Below the pieces are notes generated by a model, which was not told the DNA's origin, ran no database searches, and saw only the letters and a program-made list of their open reading frames with translations. Shown here one piece after another: positions 1-9,308 of a DNA stretch of 64,000 nt. Each line of letters begins with the position of its first letter. Within the stretch, counting starts at the first letter, position 1. The position numbers and the translations under genes were made by a program. The stretch spans positions 1-64,000 of the forward strand of contig JACAAY010000007.1 in assembly GCA_013377095.1 (NCBI GenBank). The letters run 5' to 3'. The stretch comes from Desulfuromonadales bacterium. Its GTDB lineage: Bacteria; Desulfobacterota; Desulfuromonadia; Geobacterales; Pseudopelobacteraceae.

Positions 1-1868
1 GCCAGCTCGGTTTTTCCCACGCCGGTGGGTCCCAGGAAGATGAAGGAGCCGATGGGACGACGCGGGTCCTTGATGCCGGAACGGGCCCGCAGAACAGCGT
101 CGGAAACCAGCCGGACCGCCTCATCCTGGCCGATGACCCGCTCGTGCAGGATATCTTCCAGGCGCAGCAGCTTCTCCCGTTCACCCTCAACCAAGCGTGT
201 AACCGGTATGCCGGTCCAGTGGGCTACGATCTCGGCGATCTCGTCTTCGGTGACCTCTTCCCGTAACAGTTTCTGCCCCCCCTGGTTGGTGGTCAGTGCT
301 GCTTCTTCATTTTTCAGCGCTTTCTCCAGACCCGGCATCTCCGAATATTTCAACTTTGAAGCCAGCTCCAGGTTGCTGGCACGCTCGGCCAGTTCGATGT
401 CACGGCGGGTTTTTTCAATCTGTTCCCGCAGGGCCTGAATCCGCTGGATGGCGCATTTTTCGGTGTCATACTGTGTCCGCATGCTGGTGGCTTTTTCCCG
501 ATCGTTAGCCAGTTCTTTGCGCAACGATTTCAGCCGCTCCTGGCTGGCGCGGTCTTTCTCCTTTTTCAGGGCAACTTCCTCGATCTCCAGCTGCATCACC
601 CGGCGACTGATGGTGTCCAGCTCCGATGGCAGCGAGTCGATTTCCGTGCGCAACATGGCGCAGGCTTCATCAACCAGGTCAATGGCCTTGTCCGGCAGGA
701 AACGTTCGGTGATGTAGCGGTTGGAAAGGGTGGCAGCGGCCACCAGGGCGGAATCGAGGATCTTTATGCCGTGGTGCACCTCGAAACGCTCCCGCAGGCC
801 GCGCAGGATCGAAATGGTGTCTTCCACCGTGGGCTGCTCCACCAGCACCGGCTGGAAGCGCCGTTCCAGGGCCGCATCCTTCTCAATGTTCTGGCGATAC
901 TCGTCCAGGGTGGTGGCGCCGATGCAGTGCAGCTCGCCCCGGGCCAGCATCGGTTTGAGCATGTTGCCGGCATCCATGGAGCCCTCGGCTTTGCCGGCGC
1001 CGACGATGGTGTGCAGTTCGTCGATGAAGAGCACGATACGTCCCTCGGCCTCTTTGATCTCGTTCAGAACCGCCTTGAGACGCTCCTCGAACTCACCGCG
1101 GTACTTGGCGCCGGCAATCAGCGACCCCATGTCCAGGGCAAAGATGGTCTTGTTCTTGAGACCTTCGGGAACATCGCCGCGCACGATGCGCTGGGCCAGT
1201 CCTTCCACGATGGCTGTCTTGCCCACCCCCGGTTCACCGATCAGAACCGGGTTGTTCTTTGTCTTGCGGGAGAGGATGCGGATTACCCGGCGGATATCAT
1301 CATCGCGACCAATGACCGGATCGAGCTTGCCGCTGCGGGCCATCTTGACCAGGTCGCGACCGTATTTTTCCAGGGCCTCATAGCTGGCTTCGGGGTTGGC
1401 GCTCTGGACCCTTTGATTACCCCGCACATCGGTAAGCGCCTTAAGCAGCTTTTCCCGCTCCAGACCAGCTTTTTTGAGGATCTTGCCCGAGGGAGTTTTT
1501 TCTCCTTCGGCCACCAGGGCCATCAGCAGATGCTCTACGGAGACATACTCATCCTTGAGTCGTTTGGCTTCGTTTTCAGCAGCCACCAGGATGCGGGAAA
1601 GACGCTGGGAAATGTAGATTTTACCCGCTTCCACGCCGGAACCGGATACACGGGGCCGTCTGTCCAGTTCGCGTTCGATCTCTTTTTTTAGCTGTTCCGG
1701 CTGGATATCCATGCGCTGCAACAGGCGGGGAACCAGACCCTCGGCCTGGTCCAGCAATGCCCAGAGCAGATGTTCACCATCCACCTCAACATGGCCATAG
1801 GTGACCGCCTTGCTCTGCGCTTCGGCGAAAGCTTCCTGGGATTTTTGTGTGAGCCGGTTAAGGTCCAT
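1..1868 (-). CDS. clpB: ClpB disaggregase (C-terminus beyond the left edge)
   Basis: Hsp100/AAA+ chaperone that, with DnaK, threads aggregated proteins through a hexameric pore. The reverse strand encodes about 622 residues from ATG 1868 and is still open at base 1. In order there is a Clp N-domain (about 1-145), a first AAA+ domain with Walker A GEPGVGKT near residue 205 and Walker B LFIDELH, a long charged coiled-coil middle domain (about 410-520) typical of ClpB and absent from ClpA, and the start of the second AAA+ domain ending at [11 protein letters not shown]. About 240 residues of a normal 860-residue ClpB lie outside the window. An AGAGAGG ribosome-binding site lies about 9 bases before the start. 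It is downstream of, and on the same strand as, the HD-GYP gene, separated by 64 bases. I see no clear heat-shock promoter in that gap. Identification is secure. Confidence 0.97.
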   Translation of the reverse strand, partial: MDLNRLTQKSQEAFAEAQSKAVTYGHVEVDGEHLLWALLDQAEGLVPRLLQRMDIQPEQLKKEIERELDRRPRVSGSGVEAGKIYISQRLSRILVAAENEAKRLKDEYVSVEHLLMALVAEGEKTPSGKILKKAGLEREKLLKALTDVRGNQRVQSANPEASYEALEKYGRDLVKMARSGKLDPVIGRDDDIRRVIRILSRKTKNNPVLIGEPGVGKTAIVEGLAQRIVRGDVPEGLKNKTIFALDMGSLIAGAKYRGEFEERLKAVLNEIKEAEGRIVLFIDELHTIVGAGKAEGSMDAGNMLKPMLARGELHCIGATTLDEYRQNIEKDAALERRFQPVLVEQPTVEDTISILRGLRERFEVHHGIKILDSALVAAATLSNRYITERFLPDKAIDLVDEACAMLRTEIDSLPSELDTISRRVMQLEIEEVALKKEKDRASQERLKSLRKELANDREKATSMRTQYDTEKCAIQRIQALREQIEKTRRDIELAERASNLELASKLKYSEMPGLEKALKNEEAALTTNQGGQKLLREEVTEDEIAEIVAHWTGIPVTRLVEGEREKLLRLEDILHERVIGQDEAVRLVSDAVLRARSGIKDPRRPIGSFIFLGPTGVGKTEL

Positions 1869-1932
1869 GATCCGTTCCTCTCTGATTGTAAAATATGCTT
1901 CAGTTAAAACCTAAGCATGGAGAGGAAAATAA

Positions 1933-3171
1933 TCAAGGAGAGACGGAAGATGTGGTTGGAGCGGGCGGTGTCAGGTCGTACTTGAGCAGGGAAAGGATCT
2001 GGAGGAAGTTTCTGGACAGCGAGGGGTGCAGCTCAATACCGATCATTTCAGTCATCATGTCGCAGATTTTGGTTAGAGACAGCGATTCGCGATAGGAGCG
2101 CTTGGTGCGTAGCGCATCAAAGATATCCGAAATGGTGGTCATCTGGCTGCAAAGATTCTGTCTCCAGTGGGATGGCACCTTGGGGTAACCGGTAAAATTG
2201 AACCTCATGTGATGTTCAAAGGCGTTGACAATGGCCAGCCTCGGAACACCGGGAGTATCCAGCAGATAGCGTGCACCCTTGTAGGGATGGCTCTGCATCA
2301 AGCGGAACTCCTCATTGGACAGCGACGTATTCTTGGTGATGAGTTCTTCAGGGATAAACAGTTTGCCGATGTCATGGAGCATTCCGGCCACGCCGATGTC
2401 ATTGAGCTGCTGTCCATCAATGCCTAGCGATATGGCCTGGGCAATGTTGAGGATGCAGACATTGGTGGAATGGGTAAAGGTATACTCGTCGGCATCACGC
2501 AGGGCTGCCATGACCAGCAATGACTGGCCTTCCTGACGGAACGCAGCCACAAAATCAGAAACAATATCAAAAATACCGGTGATTTTCAGTTTGTTGCGAC
2601 TCTTGACCGCCTCGTAAATTTCCATCAGGCGGGCCATCTCCTTGGCCGGCATCTCCGGTATGACCACAGGCCCCTTCGGCCGGGGAGTATCAGCAACAAA
2701 CACGCCGGATCGCGGCGACCCGCCTGCCGCGGCTGAATCGTCTTCGATTCCGTTGCCGTCACCGGACGTGGTCATCAGATCAACCTGGCCAAGCTGGAAA
2801 TGCCTGCTGGAAATGATGCCTGCTGCGGAATCGGCCCCCTGACGGGAAATGGAGGCGATGAAATCCGAAACCTCCTGACGGGTGACTCCCTGAAGCAATC
2901 GTATATGTCCAATGCCACGCGCTGCAAGAGTCTGGACAAAGCGGTCCAGAAACAGACTAAAATCCTGGGGGCGTCCATCGATCACCAGTTCATTTTCAAT
3001 AATCACCAGGGAAAAATCAGGCCGTTCCTCCAGAGTTTTGACCAGGGAATCGAAGGCCTGGGAGGTTAATCTGTTTACCTGGGGGTGATCCATGCCATAC
3101 AGAGAGGCATTGGCAATGGCGGAGAGGAGGTGGCGGATAAATGCAAGGATGTAACTGTTCGTCTTATTCAT
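1933..3171 (-). CDS. HD-GYP-type phosphohydrolase with an N-terminal module shared with its upstream neighbour
   Basis: 412 residues. The C-terminal half (about 215-390) is an HD-GYP domain: HSTNVCILN, then the metal-binding LHDIGKLFIP, then EHHMRFNFTGYPKVP. HD-GYP proteins usually hydrolyse cyclic di-GMP. The spacing and the residues before GYP differ from the usual HHE..DGSGYP, so activity is not certain. The N-terminal 130 residues resemble the N-terminus of the HEAT-repeat protein encoded just upstream (DHPQVNRLT against GHPLITSSL, and GIGHIRLLQGVTRQEV against GIGALTLCRGLTVEEL). There is no signal peptide or membrane segment, so it is probably cytoplasmic. Its ATG overlaps the upstream stop as ATGA, so the two are translationally coupled. 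clpB follows. Confidence 0.88.
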   Translation of the reverse strand: MNKTNSYILAFIRHLLSAIANASLYGMDHPQVNRLTSQAFDSLVKTLEERPDFSLVIIENELVIDGRPQDFSLFLDRFVQTLAARGIGHIRLLQGVTRQEVSDFIASISRQGADSAAGIISSRHFQLGQVDLMTTSGDGNGIEDDSAAAGGSPRSGVFVADTPRPKGPVVIPEMPAKEMARLMEIYEAVKSRNKLKITGIFDIVSDFVAAFRQEGQSLLVMAALRDADEYTFTHSTNVCILNIAQAISLGIDGQQLNDIGVAGMLHDIGKLFIPEELITKNTSLSNEEFRLMQSHPYKGARYLLDTPGVPRLAIVNAFEHHMRFNFTGYPKVPSHWRQNLCSQMTTISDIFDALRTKRSYRESLSLTKICDMMTEMIGIELHPSLSRNFLQILSLLKYDLTPPAPTTSSVSP

Positions 3172-5465
3172 GGTGTTTTATCCGAGATCATTTTCAGCGT
3201 CAGCTGCGCCTGGCGTGCTATATCACCACTTCCGGCAGCCACCCTTGTCAGGATTGGTTGCACAAGCGTAGATGGATAATGAACCATGGACCGAATTGCA
3301 TCAATCTTGAGTTTAGTGAGGGCACGCGAACTGAGGAAACGTTTGGATGCCAGCAGTCTGGCCAACTCGGGAAGAGCCTCAACCTTGCCGATCTCCGCCA
3401 GGGAGGTAATGGCGGCACTTTTCAGCTCGCATTCAATTCCGCTGAACCCCGCCCTTCCAATAATGGCAAGCAGTTTTTTAAAGACATCCGTTGAACGGCT
3501 TTTTTCAGCCAGGTTGATGGCGGATAGCTGGACTTCACGATCAGGACTGTCCATGTCGTACAAAACCTGACGTTCAGCTGTCGGATCTCGAAAATAGAGA
3601 CAGGTGCGAAGAGCCTCCTGGCGGACTCGGGGGTGTGGGTTGCTCATCAGTGGTCGAATGTGCTCCAGAATCGTACTGTCGTCCAGTTGGCGTAACATGA
3701 TGATCAGGTTACGAAGCACAAACCATCGTTTGTCCGAAAGGCGGGCCAGCAGGGCTCCCCTGGCCTGGAGGCCGAACTCCTGGATACGGTCCATCAGAAA
3801 GCGACGCAGGGATAAGGTTTCCTCCTCGGTCAACCTGTCCAGCAACACCTCGATAAAAGGTTCTCCGATGGTATTGATCAGGCAGGTTATGTCGTCATAC
3901 TTCGATTTGCCCCAGGTCGTCAGCCCAACCAGCATTTCGTTAAGGGAATCGGGTGAAATATAGCTCTGGTAGAGACGTTCCCGAATTTCAGGAGGGAGTT
4001 CCGGGGCATGGCACTGATTGATAAGGTTGATCAGCTGGTCATAGTCCCCGGTTGAAAGCATATAACAAAACATGTCTCTAAGGTTATTGATCAGAAGCGC
4101 CGTCTGCTCCGGATCATTTTCAAGTATCATGATCCGCACAATGATATCGGAAATCTGGTTTTCAACAAAATGATCGTCAAAGGTATCCAGAAGATCAATT
4201 ATTTCGTTCCGGTCAATGCGCAGACCATGCTCACTGGTAATAATGTGGTCAAGCTTTCTCTGATAGGATTCCGGAACAAACTCTTCGGATGAATGTTCAC
4301 GAAAAATACTTCGTATTTTCTGCTGTATTTCAGCTACTCCCTGTGGCCCTTCCAGTGATGCGTTCTGTTGCGGAGTGGCGTTGTAAGCCAGTTTCTCGAG
4401 CAGATCCAGTGTGGAAGACTGAACAACAAACCGGTTTTGCCTGACATCTTCAAGTGTTTCCGCAATCGCTTCCAGAGAAAGATGGGGAATGATATCCTCG
4501 GCCATGGAACAGTCACTGATGGCACTGACATCAAAACTGCTGCTGAGAAACTGACGGCGGAGTTCAGGGTTAAGGGAGCTGATAAAAAGCGCCAGTTTTT
4601 CATAGGGTATGGCCATCTCCGTTTCCGTACCCTTAACATCCTGGATCAGTTCCCCAAAGGTTGTCATGGCGCCGGTGCCGATATCGCCCTTATCCGCGAC
4701 GGTACTGCTCTCATTGTCACGGACATCAGTCGAACTCAGCTGCGAACCCAACTGGCGATTTAAAATCGAGGCAAGTAGACGTGGATCAATCTCGTCATCG
4801 CTGACCGGGATATCACCGGTGGAATGGATTCCGCCGCCTTCAGCGGAACCTCGGGAGTCTCTGGCGACACGACCGTCGTCACCCGGTGTGGCAAAACGCT
4901 TGGAAAGAGAATCCTGGATAAGCGAACGGGCAAAGCGTTCCCACAGGCTTTGCGACATGGGCTGAGAGCTATCAGCGGACGGCACGGGCGCATCAACCAC
5001 ATGAAACAGGTCATAGCGAATCGGTTGCATTTTCAGAGATGAAATCGCCGCATTTTCCCACAGTTCTGAAATTCCGCCCCGATTTAACAGTTCTTCACGC
5101 TTTAGACAGATGATTTCATTGAATTGTATTAATTCTTCTACAGTCAGGCCACGGCAAAGTGTCAAAGCTCCAATGCCATGCTCAAACAGAACTTTGGCAA
5201 AGTCCCTGAAAATAATATTGTTCTTATCCAGCAGTACACCTTTGACCATCAACGAATTACGGGCAACGGCAATGGTGACCTCGTCATCCTGCAGAAGAAA
5301 ACGGTTGTAGATCTCGATAACCTTGTTCAGCGAAGAGGTAATCAGGGGGTGACCCTTGGGGTAGGAGGTAAAGTTTCGGCGGGTGATGTTCAACTCAACG
5401 ATCAGACTGGAGAGTATCCTAATGTTGGATTCGGATAAACGAGTATCGTCGTGTTGATTGTCCAC
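3168..5465 (-). CDS. HEAT-repeat protein, coupled to the HD-GYP gene
   Basis: About 765 residues from GTG 5465. An ATG at 5549 would add 28 residues, but it lies inside a good promoter (5532-5560), so I prefer the GTG, which has GGAA a few bases upstream. The N-terminal 130 residues form a module also present in the downstream HD-GYP protein. A polar, low-complexity linker follows (about 170-260), then a mostly helical middle. The last 150 residues contain HEAT-like repeats, for example HPRVRQEALRTCL, DREVQLSAINLAEKS and ELKSAAITSLAEIGKVEALP. HEAT repeats bind protein partners; no catalytic motif is seen. The stop overlaps the ATG of the HD-GYP gene (ATGA). A scaffold or regulator for the HD-GYP protein is inferred from coupling and the shared domain. 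The function is unknown. Confidence 0.85.
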   Translation of the reverse strand: MDNQHDDTRLSESNIRILSSLIVELNITRRNFTSYPKGHPLITSSLNKVIEIYNRFLLQDDEVTIAVARNSLMVKGVLLDKNNIIFRDFAKVLFEHGIGALTLCRGLTVEELIQFNEIICLKREELLNRGGISELWENAAISSLKMQPIRYDLFHVVDAPVPSADSSQPMSQSLWERFARSLIQDSLSKRFATPGDDGRVARDSRGSAEGGGIHSTGDIPVSDDEIDPRLLASILNRQLGSQLSSTDVRDNESSTVADKGDIGTGAMTTFGELIQDVKGTETEMAIPYEKLALFISSLNPELRRQFLSSSFDVSAISDCSMAEDIIPHLSLEAIAETLEDVRQNRFVVQSSTLDLLEKLAYNATPQQNASLEGPQGVAEIQQKIRSIFREHSSEEFVPESYQRKLDHIITSEHGLRIDRNEIIDLLDTFDDHFVENQISDIIVRIMILENDPEQTALLINNLRDMFCYMLSTGDYDQLINLINQCHAPELPPEIRERLYQSYISPDSLNEMLVGLTTWGKSKYDDITCLINTIGEPFIEVLLDRLTEEETLSLRRFLMDRIQEFGLQARGALLARLSDKRWFVLRNLIIMLRQLDDSTILEHIRPLMSNPHPRVRQEALRTCLYFRDPTAERQVLYDMDSPDREVQLSAINLAEKSRSTDVFKKLLAIIGRAGFSGIECELKSAAITSLAEIGKVEALPELARLLASKRFLSSRALTKLKIDAIRSMVHYPSTLVQPILTRVAAGSGDIARQAQLTLKMISDKTP

Positions 5466-5531
5466 AAAAGTTCCATATGAAATTGATGCGGGAAGTGCAA
5501 GAAAAAAGCCCGGGTGCGATAAAACAGTGTT

Positions 5532-5560
5532 TATATAGCAAAAATGCATCAGTTATTCAA
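5532..5560 (-). promoter_or_regulatory. Sigma70-like promoter for the HEAT/HD-GYP operon
   Basis: On the reverse strand TTGAAT (5560-5555) and TATATA (5537-5532) are separated by exactly 17 bases. Each hexamer matches four of six consensus positions. Transcription would begin near 5525, downstream of the ATG at 5549, which is why the GTG at 5465 is preferred as the start of the HEAT protein. Confidence 0.55.
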
Positions 5561-5684
5561 TTGATTAAATAGAGTAAGCCGGTAATCTGTTTTTGTTTGC
5601 AATGGGATTCGGAATGCGAGTATCTTTTGCACTCTTCAAAAATCCTTCGGACAGCTCTCTGATCTGTCCAACAAGCTAAACACC

Positions 5685-7205
5685 ATGAGGCTACCTTCCA
5701 TGCTTACAAAGAGAACCTGCGGAGTCCTTCTGCATCCGACCTCATTACCGGGACATGGCGGCATTGGATCATTGGGTGAAGAAGCCAGACGTTTTGTCGA
5801 CCTCCTGTCCGCTATGGGCATGTCTTTCTGGCAAATGCTGCCTTTGACACCGCCCGGGTGCGGCAATTCTCCCTACTCCGCATACTCCGCCTTTGCCGGC
5901 AATCCATTGCTGATCGATTGTGATCAGCTGGTCAGTGAGGGGGACCTTCCGAATGATCTCATCCACTCCACTTTTGACGAAAATCGGGTAGATTTTGCGG
6001 CAGTTGCGCAATCCAAGCTGGGGTTGCTGCACCGGGCTGCCACTTCTTTTTTTGCCGCGGGCAGAACAGAGCGCATAGAGGATTTCTGGGATTTCTGCAA
6101 CACTACCCCCTGGCTGCATGACTATGCGCTTTTCATGGCTATCAAGCAACGTTTCAAGGGGATCAGCTGGCGTAAGTGGCCTGCTGAGATTGCTCTCCGC
6201 ACACATGAAGCCTATGAGAAGCTTTCAATTGAACTGGGTCCGGAGATTGGTGTCCAGAAATACCAGCAATGGCAATTTTTCCGCCAATGGCAGGCGCTGC
6301 GGGGATATGCCGATCGCCAGGGAGTCAGGTTATTCGGTGATTTGCCGCTGTTTGTTGCCTATGATTCTGCTGATGTCTGGTGCAGGCGCGATCTGTTTTT
6401 ACTTGATCATAACGGACAGCCAACGAGCGTTGCAGGAGTGCCGCCCGATTATTTCAGTACAACCGGTCAACTATGGGGCAATCCGCTCTATAACTGGGAC
6501 GCGATGAAACAACAGGGGTACGGCTGGTGGATTGATCGCTTCCGGCATCTGTTCGGCATGTTTGACGTCGTACGCATCGATCATTTTCGTGGTTTTGAGG
6601 CCGCGTGGCATGTTCCGGCCGGTGAGAAAACCGCTGAGCGCGGCACATGGGTGGCTGGTCCGGATAGGGGTTTTTTTGAAACCATCACCGCCACTCTCGG
6701 AAAACTCCCCATTATTGTCGAGGATCTGGGGGTCATCACCCCTGCTGTTGAGGAGCTGCGTGATCACTGTGGTTATCCCGGCATGAAAATCCTCCAGTTT
6801 GCTTTTGATTCCGATCCCGGCAACCCCTATCTGCCACACAATCACGTTAAAAACTGCGTCGTGTATACCGGCACCCACGACAACAATACCACCCTTGGGT
6901 GGGGCCATGACCTTTCTCCACCCAAGATACGCGCCGTGATGGAGTACATCGGTTGTAAAGAAAAAGATTTTGTCGAGGGAATGCTCCGCATGGCGCTCAT
7001 GTCAGTAGCGAATACGGTGATTGTGCCTTTTCAGGATCTGCTGGGGCTGCCCAGCAGCGCTCGAATGAACATCCCCGGCACTGCCAGCGGCAACTGGGGG
7101 TGGCGATTCTCCTGGAGTATGATTCCGCGCTCCCTAGGCCCCTCTGTGCGCACTATAGTGGGGCGCTACGGGAGGCTACGTTCGAGAACACAGCAAATTG
7201 CTTGA
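5685..7205 (+). CDS. malQ: 4-alpha-glucanotransferase (amylomaltase)
   Basis: Transfers alpha-1,4-glucan segments between maltodextrins and releases glucose (GH77), in cytoplasmic glycogen or maltodextrin metabolism. The 506-residue protein starts with the family pattern GVLLHPTSLPGHGGIGSLGE and has SPYSAYSAFAGNP, the nucleophile region DVVRIDHFRGFEA, the acid/base region IVEDLGVITP and the conserved YTGTHDNNTTLGW, with MNIPGT near the end. About 500 residues is the short, Thermus-like form rather than the roughly 690-residue E. coli form. ATG 5685 has no clear ribosome-binding site. ATG 5700 has GAGG nine bases upstream and may be the true start. It stands alone, divergent from the HEAT gene. 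The tail after MNIPGTASGNWGWRFSW is rather divergent but the frame is intact. Confidence 0.96.
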   Translation: MRLPSMLTKRTCGVLLHPTSLPGHGGIGSLGEEARRFVDLLSAMGMSFWQMLPLTPPGCGNSPYSAYSAFAGNPLLIDCDQLVSEGDLPNDLIHSTFDENRVDFAAVAQSKLGLLHRAATSFFAAGRTERIEDFWDFCNTTPWLHDYALFMAIKQRFKGISWRKWPAEIALRTHEAYEKLSIELGPEIGVQKYQQWQFFRQWQALRGYADRQGVRLFGDLPLFVAYDSADVWCRRDLFLLDHNGQPTSVAGVPPDYFSTTGQLWGNPLYNWDAMKQQGYGWWIDRFRHLFGMFDVVRIDHFRGFEAAWHVPAGEKTAERGTWVAGPDRGFFETITATLGKLPIIVEDLGVITPAVEELRDHCGYPGMKILQFAFDSDPGNPYLPHNHVKNCVVYTGTHDNNTTLGWGHDLSPPKIRAVMEYIGCKEKDFVEGMLRMALMSVANTVIVPFQDLLGLPSSARMNIPGTASGNWGWRFSWSMIPRSLGPSVRTIVGRYGRLRSRTQQIA

Positions 7206-7229
7206 CAAACAGAATGCATTTAATATACT
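7202..7229 (+). promoter_or_regulatory. Strong sigma70-type promoter for yceD-rpmF-plsX
   Basis: A perfect TTGACA at 7202-7207 and TATACT at 7224-7229 (five of six) are separated by 16 bases. The -35 box overlaps the malQ stop codon. The predicted start would be near 7236, about 40 bases before the yceD start at 7279. This is one of the best promoter matches in the window. Confidence 0.75.
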
Positions 7230-7278
7230 TGCATGCTTCATTTAAACGAATTTACTGAGTTGGATTGCGGAACCTTAC

Positions 7279-7821
7279 GTGAAAATCTGTGTTGATCAAA
7301 TAAATGACAAGCCGAGTGTGTTGCAGGCAGAGGTGCCGGTGGCATCATTTCCGGTTCTTGTCGGAATGCAGAATGACGGCGTTTGCACTTTTACCATCCC
7401 GGTCCGCTACGACCTGACAGCGTTCAGGGAGTACGACCATCTGCGGGTTGAGGGCAGTGTCAATGTGACAGCTTCGCTGACCTGTTCACGCTGTCTAGCG
7501 GAGTATGAATCTTCCATAGCCTCGAACATGACCATTTTTTTTCGGCGGGGTACACCCGAAGAAGTTGTCCTGGAAGAAGAAACGGAACTCAGCGAACAGG
7601 ATCTGATCTCTTCCGTCTACTGCGGCGATGAAATCGACCTGACCCACGAAATCGAAGAGCAGATCGCAATGGACGTGCCTTTCCGCCCACTGTGTGGAGA
7701 ATACTGTAAAGGCCTCTGCCCCGAATGTGGCACCGATCTTAATAAAACAACCTGTTCATGTTCGGGCAAACAGTTCAACTTTAAATTCAGCGCACTCAAG
7801 GATTTCAAGGCATCCAGATAA
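7279..7821 (+). CDS. yceD: YceD family (DUF177) protein
   Basis: 180 residues. The DUF177/YceD family is typically encoded directly before rpmF and is linked to 23S rRNA processing and 50S assembly; its mechanism is not settled. The sequence shows a central [10 protein letters not shown] pair of cysteines and a C-terminal metal-binding-like cluster, [17 protein letters not shown] followed by CSC, separated by an acidic stretch rich in Glu (about 94-110). It starts at GTG 7279. It is first in the operon behind the promoter at 7202-7229 and is followed 49 bases later by rpmF, the usual arrangement. Confidence 0.9.
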   Translation: MKICVDQINDKPSVLQAEVPVASFPVLVGMQNDGVCTFTIPVRYDLTAFREYDHLRVEGSVNVTASLTCSRCLAEYESSIASNMTIFFRRGTPEEVVLEEETELSEQDLISSVYCGDEIDLTHEIEEQIAMDVPFRPLCGEYCKGLCPECGTDLNKTTCSCSGKQFNFKFSALKDFKASR

Positions 7822-7870
7822 TAAACAGAGTGGGTGGCTGACGCCGACCCACCGAAAAAGGAGACATACC

Positions 7871-8056
7871 ATGGCAGTACCAAAGAAAAAAACATCCAAG
7901 TCACGCAAAAATATGAGACGGGCCCACGATTTCCTCACAACACCATCCGTTTCCACCTGCCCCCAGTGCAAGTCCCCAAAACTGCCCCACCGTGTCTGTC
8001 CGAGCTGCGGCACCTACAAGGGAAAAGAAGTTATCGACGTTGCCAAAGCATCTTAA
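7871..8056 (+). CDS. rpmF: 50S ribosomal protein L32
   Basis: 61-residue large-subunit protein. It begins [20 protein letters not shown], the standard L32 start, and carries a zinc-ribbon pattern [18 protein letters not shown] with four cysteines (zinc-binding C+ form). The ATG at 7871 follows a GGAGA ribosome-binding site. A longer open frame reaching back to 7694 overlaps yceD and is not the real gene start. It lies between yceD and plsX as in many Gram-negative bacteria. Confidence 0.97.
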   Translation: MAVPKKKTSKSRKNMRRAHDFLTTPSVSTCPQCKSPKLPHRVCPSCGTYKGKEVIDVAKAS

Positions 8057-8059
8057 AAC

Positions 8060-9130
8060 TTGCATCCAATCGTGACATCTCCAGAGGTAACAAGAGTTGC
8101 AGTCGATGCCATGGGGGGTGACAATGCACCGGCAATTGAAGTTGAGGGCGCAGTTGCAGCCTGCCGCGAATTTGGAATCCCCATCACGCTGGTTGGAGAT
8201 TGTAACCGGCTTGAAACAGAGTTGGCGAAACATCACGCTTCCGGTCTTGATATAAACATTGTGCACACCACTGAAGTGGTTGGGATGCATGACTCTGCCT
8301 CGGACGCGGTACGGCGAAAAAAGAATTCATCAGTTCGCGTGGCCTTTGACCTGGTGAAAGATGGAAAAGCATGCGCTGCTGTAAGCGCCGGAAATTCCGG
8401 CGCCACCATGGCCGCCGGCATGTTTGTTCTCAAGCGTATCAAGGGGATTGAACGACCGGCAATTGCCCAGGTCTTTCCCACTTTGAAGGGCAAAACCCTT
8501 GTGCTGGATATTGGTGGTACCGTTGACTGCAAGCCGATTCATCTGGCGCAGTTTGCCATCATGGGAGAAGTCTACGCCCGGTACGTCATGGGGGTGGCCG
8601 ATCCGGTCATCGGTCTGTTGTCCAATGGTGAAGAGGACTCCAAGGGAAATGAGCTGACCCGTGAGACAAATGTTCTTTTGCGAAAGACATCACTCAATTA
8701 TGCCGGGTATATTGAGGGTCGCGATATATTCAAGGGGCAGATAGATGTGGTTGTATGCGATGGTTTTGTGGGCAATGTTGTGCTGAAGTTGTCCGAGGGG
8801 CTGTCAGATGCTGCCGGTCGCATGCTGAAACAGGAGATCCAGAAGAGTTGGGTTTCAAAGCTGGGTTATCTGTTTGTGCGCAGCGCATTCAAGCGTTTCA
8901 AAAAAATTGTCGACTATGCCGAATATGGCGGCGCCCCGCTGTTGGGTATCAATGGGGTAGGTATGATCTGCCATGGCGGCTCAAACGTCAAAGCCATTAA
9001 AAACGCGATACGGCTTGCCCATGACTATGCACGAAACGGTGTGGCCGAACACGTGGTGGAAAAACTCACTGAAAACCATATCGACACCTTGCAGCGGGAA
9101 AGCCTCAGACTCCAGGTGGTCAGCGAGTGA
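8060..9130 (+). CDS. plsX: Phosphate acyltransferase PlsX
   Basis: Converts acyl-ACP to acyl-phosphate, the acyl donor for PlsY in phospholipid synthesis; a peripheral membrane enzyme. It has the family start [19 protein letters not shown], then [42 protein letters not shown] and the C-terminal [23 protein letters not shown]. About 345-356 residues, normal length. The start is uncertain. PlsX usually begins one residue before RVAVDAMGG, but that codon here is ACA. Possible starts are TTG 8060 (three bases after the rpmF stop) and GTG 8072, neither with a clear ribosome-binding site, so coupling to rpmF is likely. fabH, usually next, is absent. Confidence 0.95.
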   Translation: MHPIVTSPEVTRVAVDAMGGDNAPAIEVEGAVAACREFGIPITLVGDCNRLETELAKHHASGLDINIVHTTEVVGMHDSASDAVRRKKNSSVRVAFDLVKDGKACAAVSAGNSGATMAAGMFVLKRIKGIERPAIAQVFPTLKGKTLVLDIGGTVDCKPIHLAQFAIMGEVYARYVMGVADPVIGLLSNGEEDSKGNELTRETNVLLRKTSLNYAGYIEGRDIFKGQIDVVVCDGFVGNVVLKLSEGLSDAAGRMLKQEIQKSWVSKLGYLFVRSAFKRFKKIVDYAEYGGAPLLGINGVGMICHGGSNVKAIKNAIRLAHDYARNGVAEHVVEKLTENHIDTLQRESLRLQVVSE

Positions 9131-9238
9131 AATACCTCTCCCCTGTCATCGGCGCTGGCGCCGACCTCTCTTCTCCCATCCCCAATATTGACACCACCGG
9201 CAACAGTCTGCTGTCCCGCTTTACAAGCAGTTCAGGGA

Positions 9239-9275
9239 GTTTGCGCTCTAGCAAATGGTACTGTTTGCGCTATAG
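9239..9275 (+). promoter_or_regulatory. Direct repeat in the plsX-fabD gap, possible operator/promoter
   Basis: GTTTGCGCTCTAG (9239-9251) and GTTTGCGCTATAG (9263-9275) differ at one of 13 bases and start 24 bases apart, about two helical turns. The second copy runs into TATAGT (9271-9276), a five-of-six match to a -10 box placed about 30 bases before the fabD start. No good -35 hexamer sits at the right distance, which would fit an activator-dependent promoter. The rest of the 178-base gap between plsX and fabD holds no recognisable gene. Confidence 0.4.
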
Positions 9276-9308
9276 TGAAGAATCAACTTGTATTGACGAG
9301 GTATTGAT

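Noticed and set aside
771-1691. 306-codon open frame on the forward strand
   Set aside because: It is antisense to clpB, which has full domain structure. The forward reading has no family pattern.
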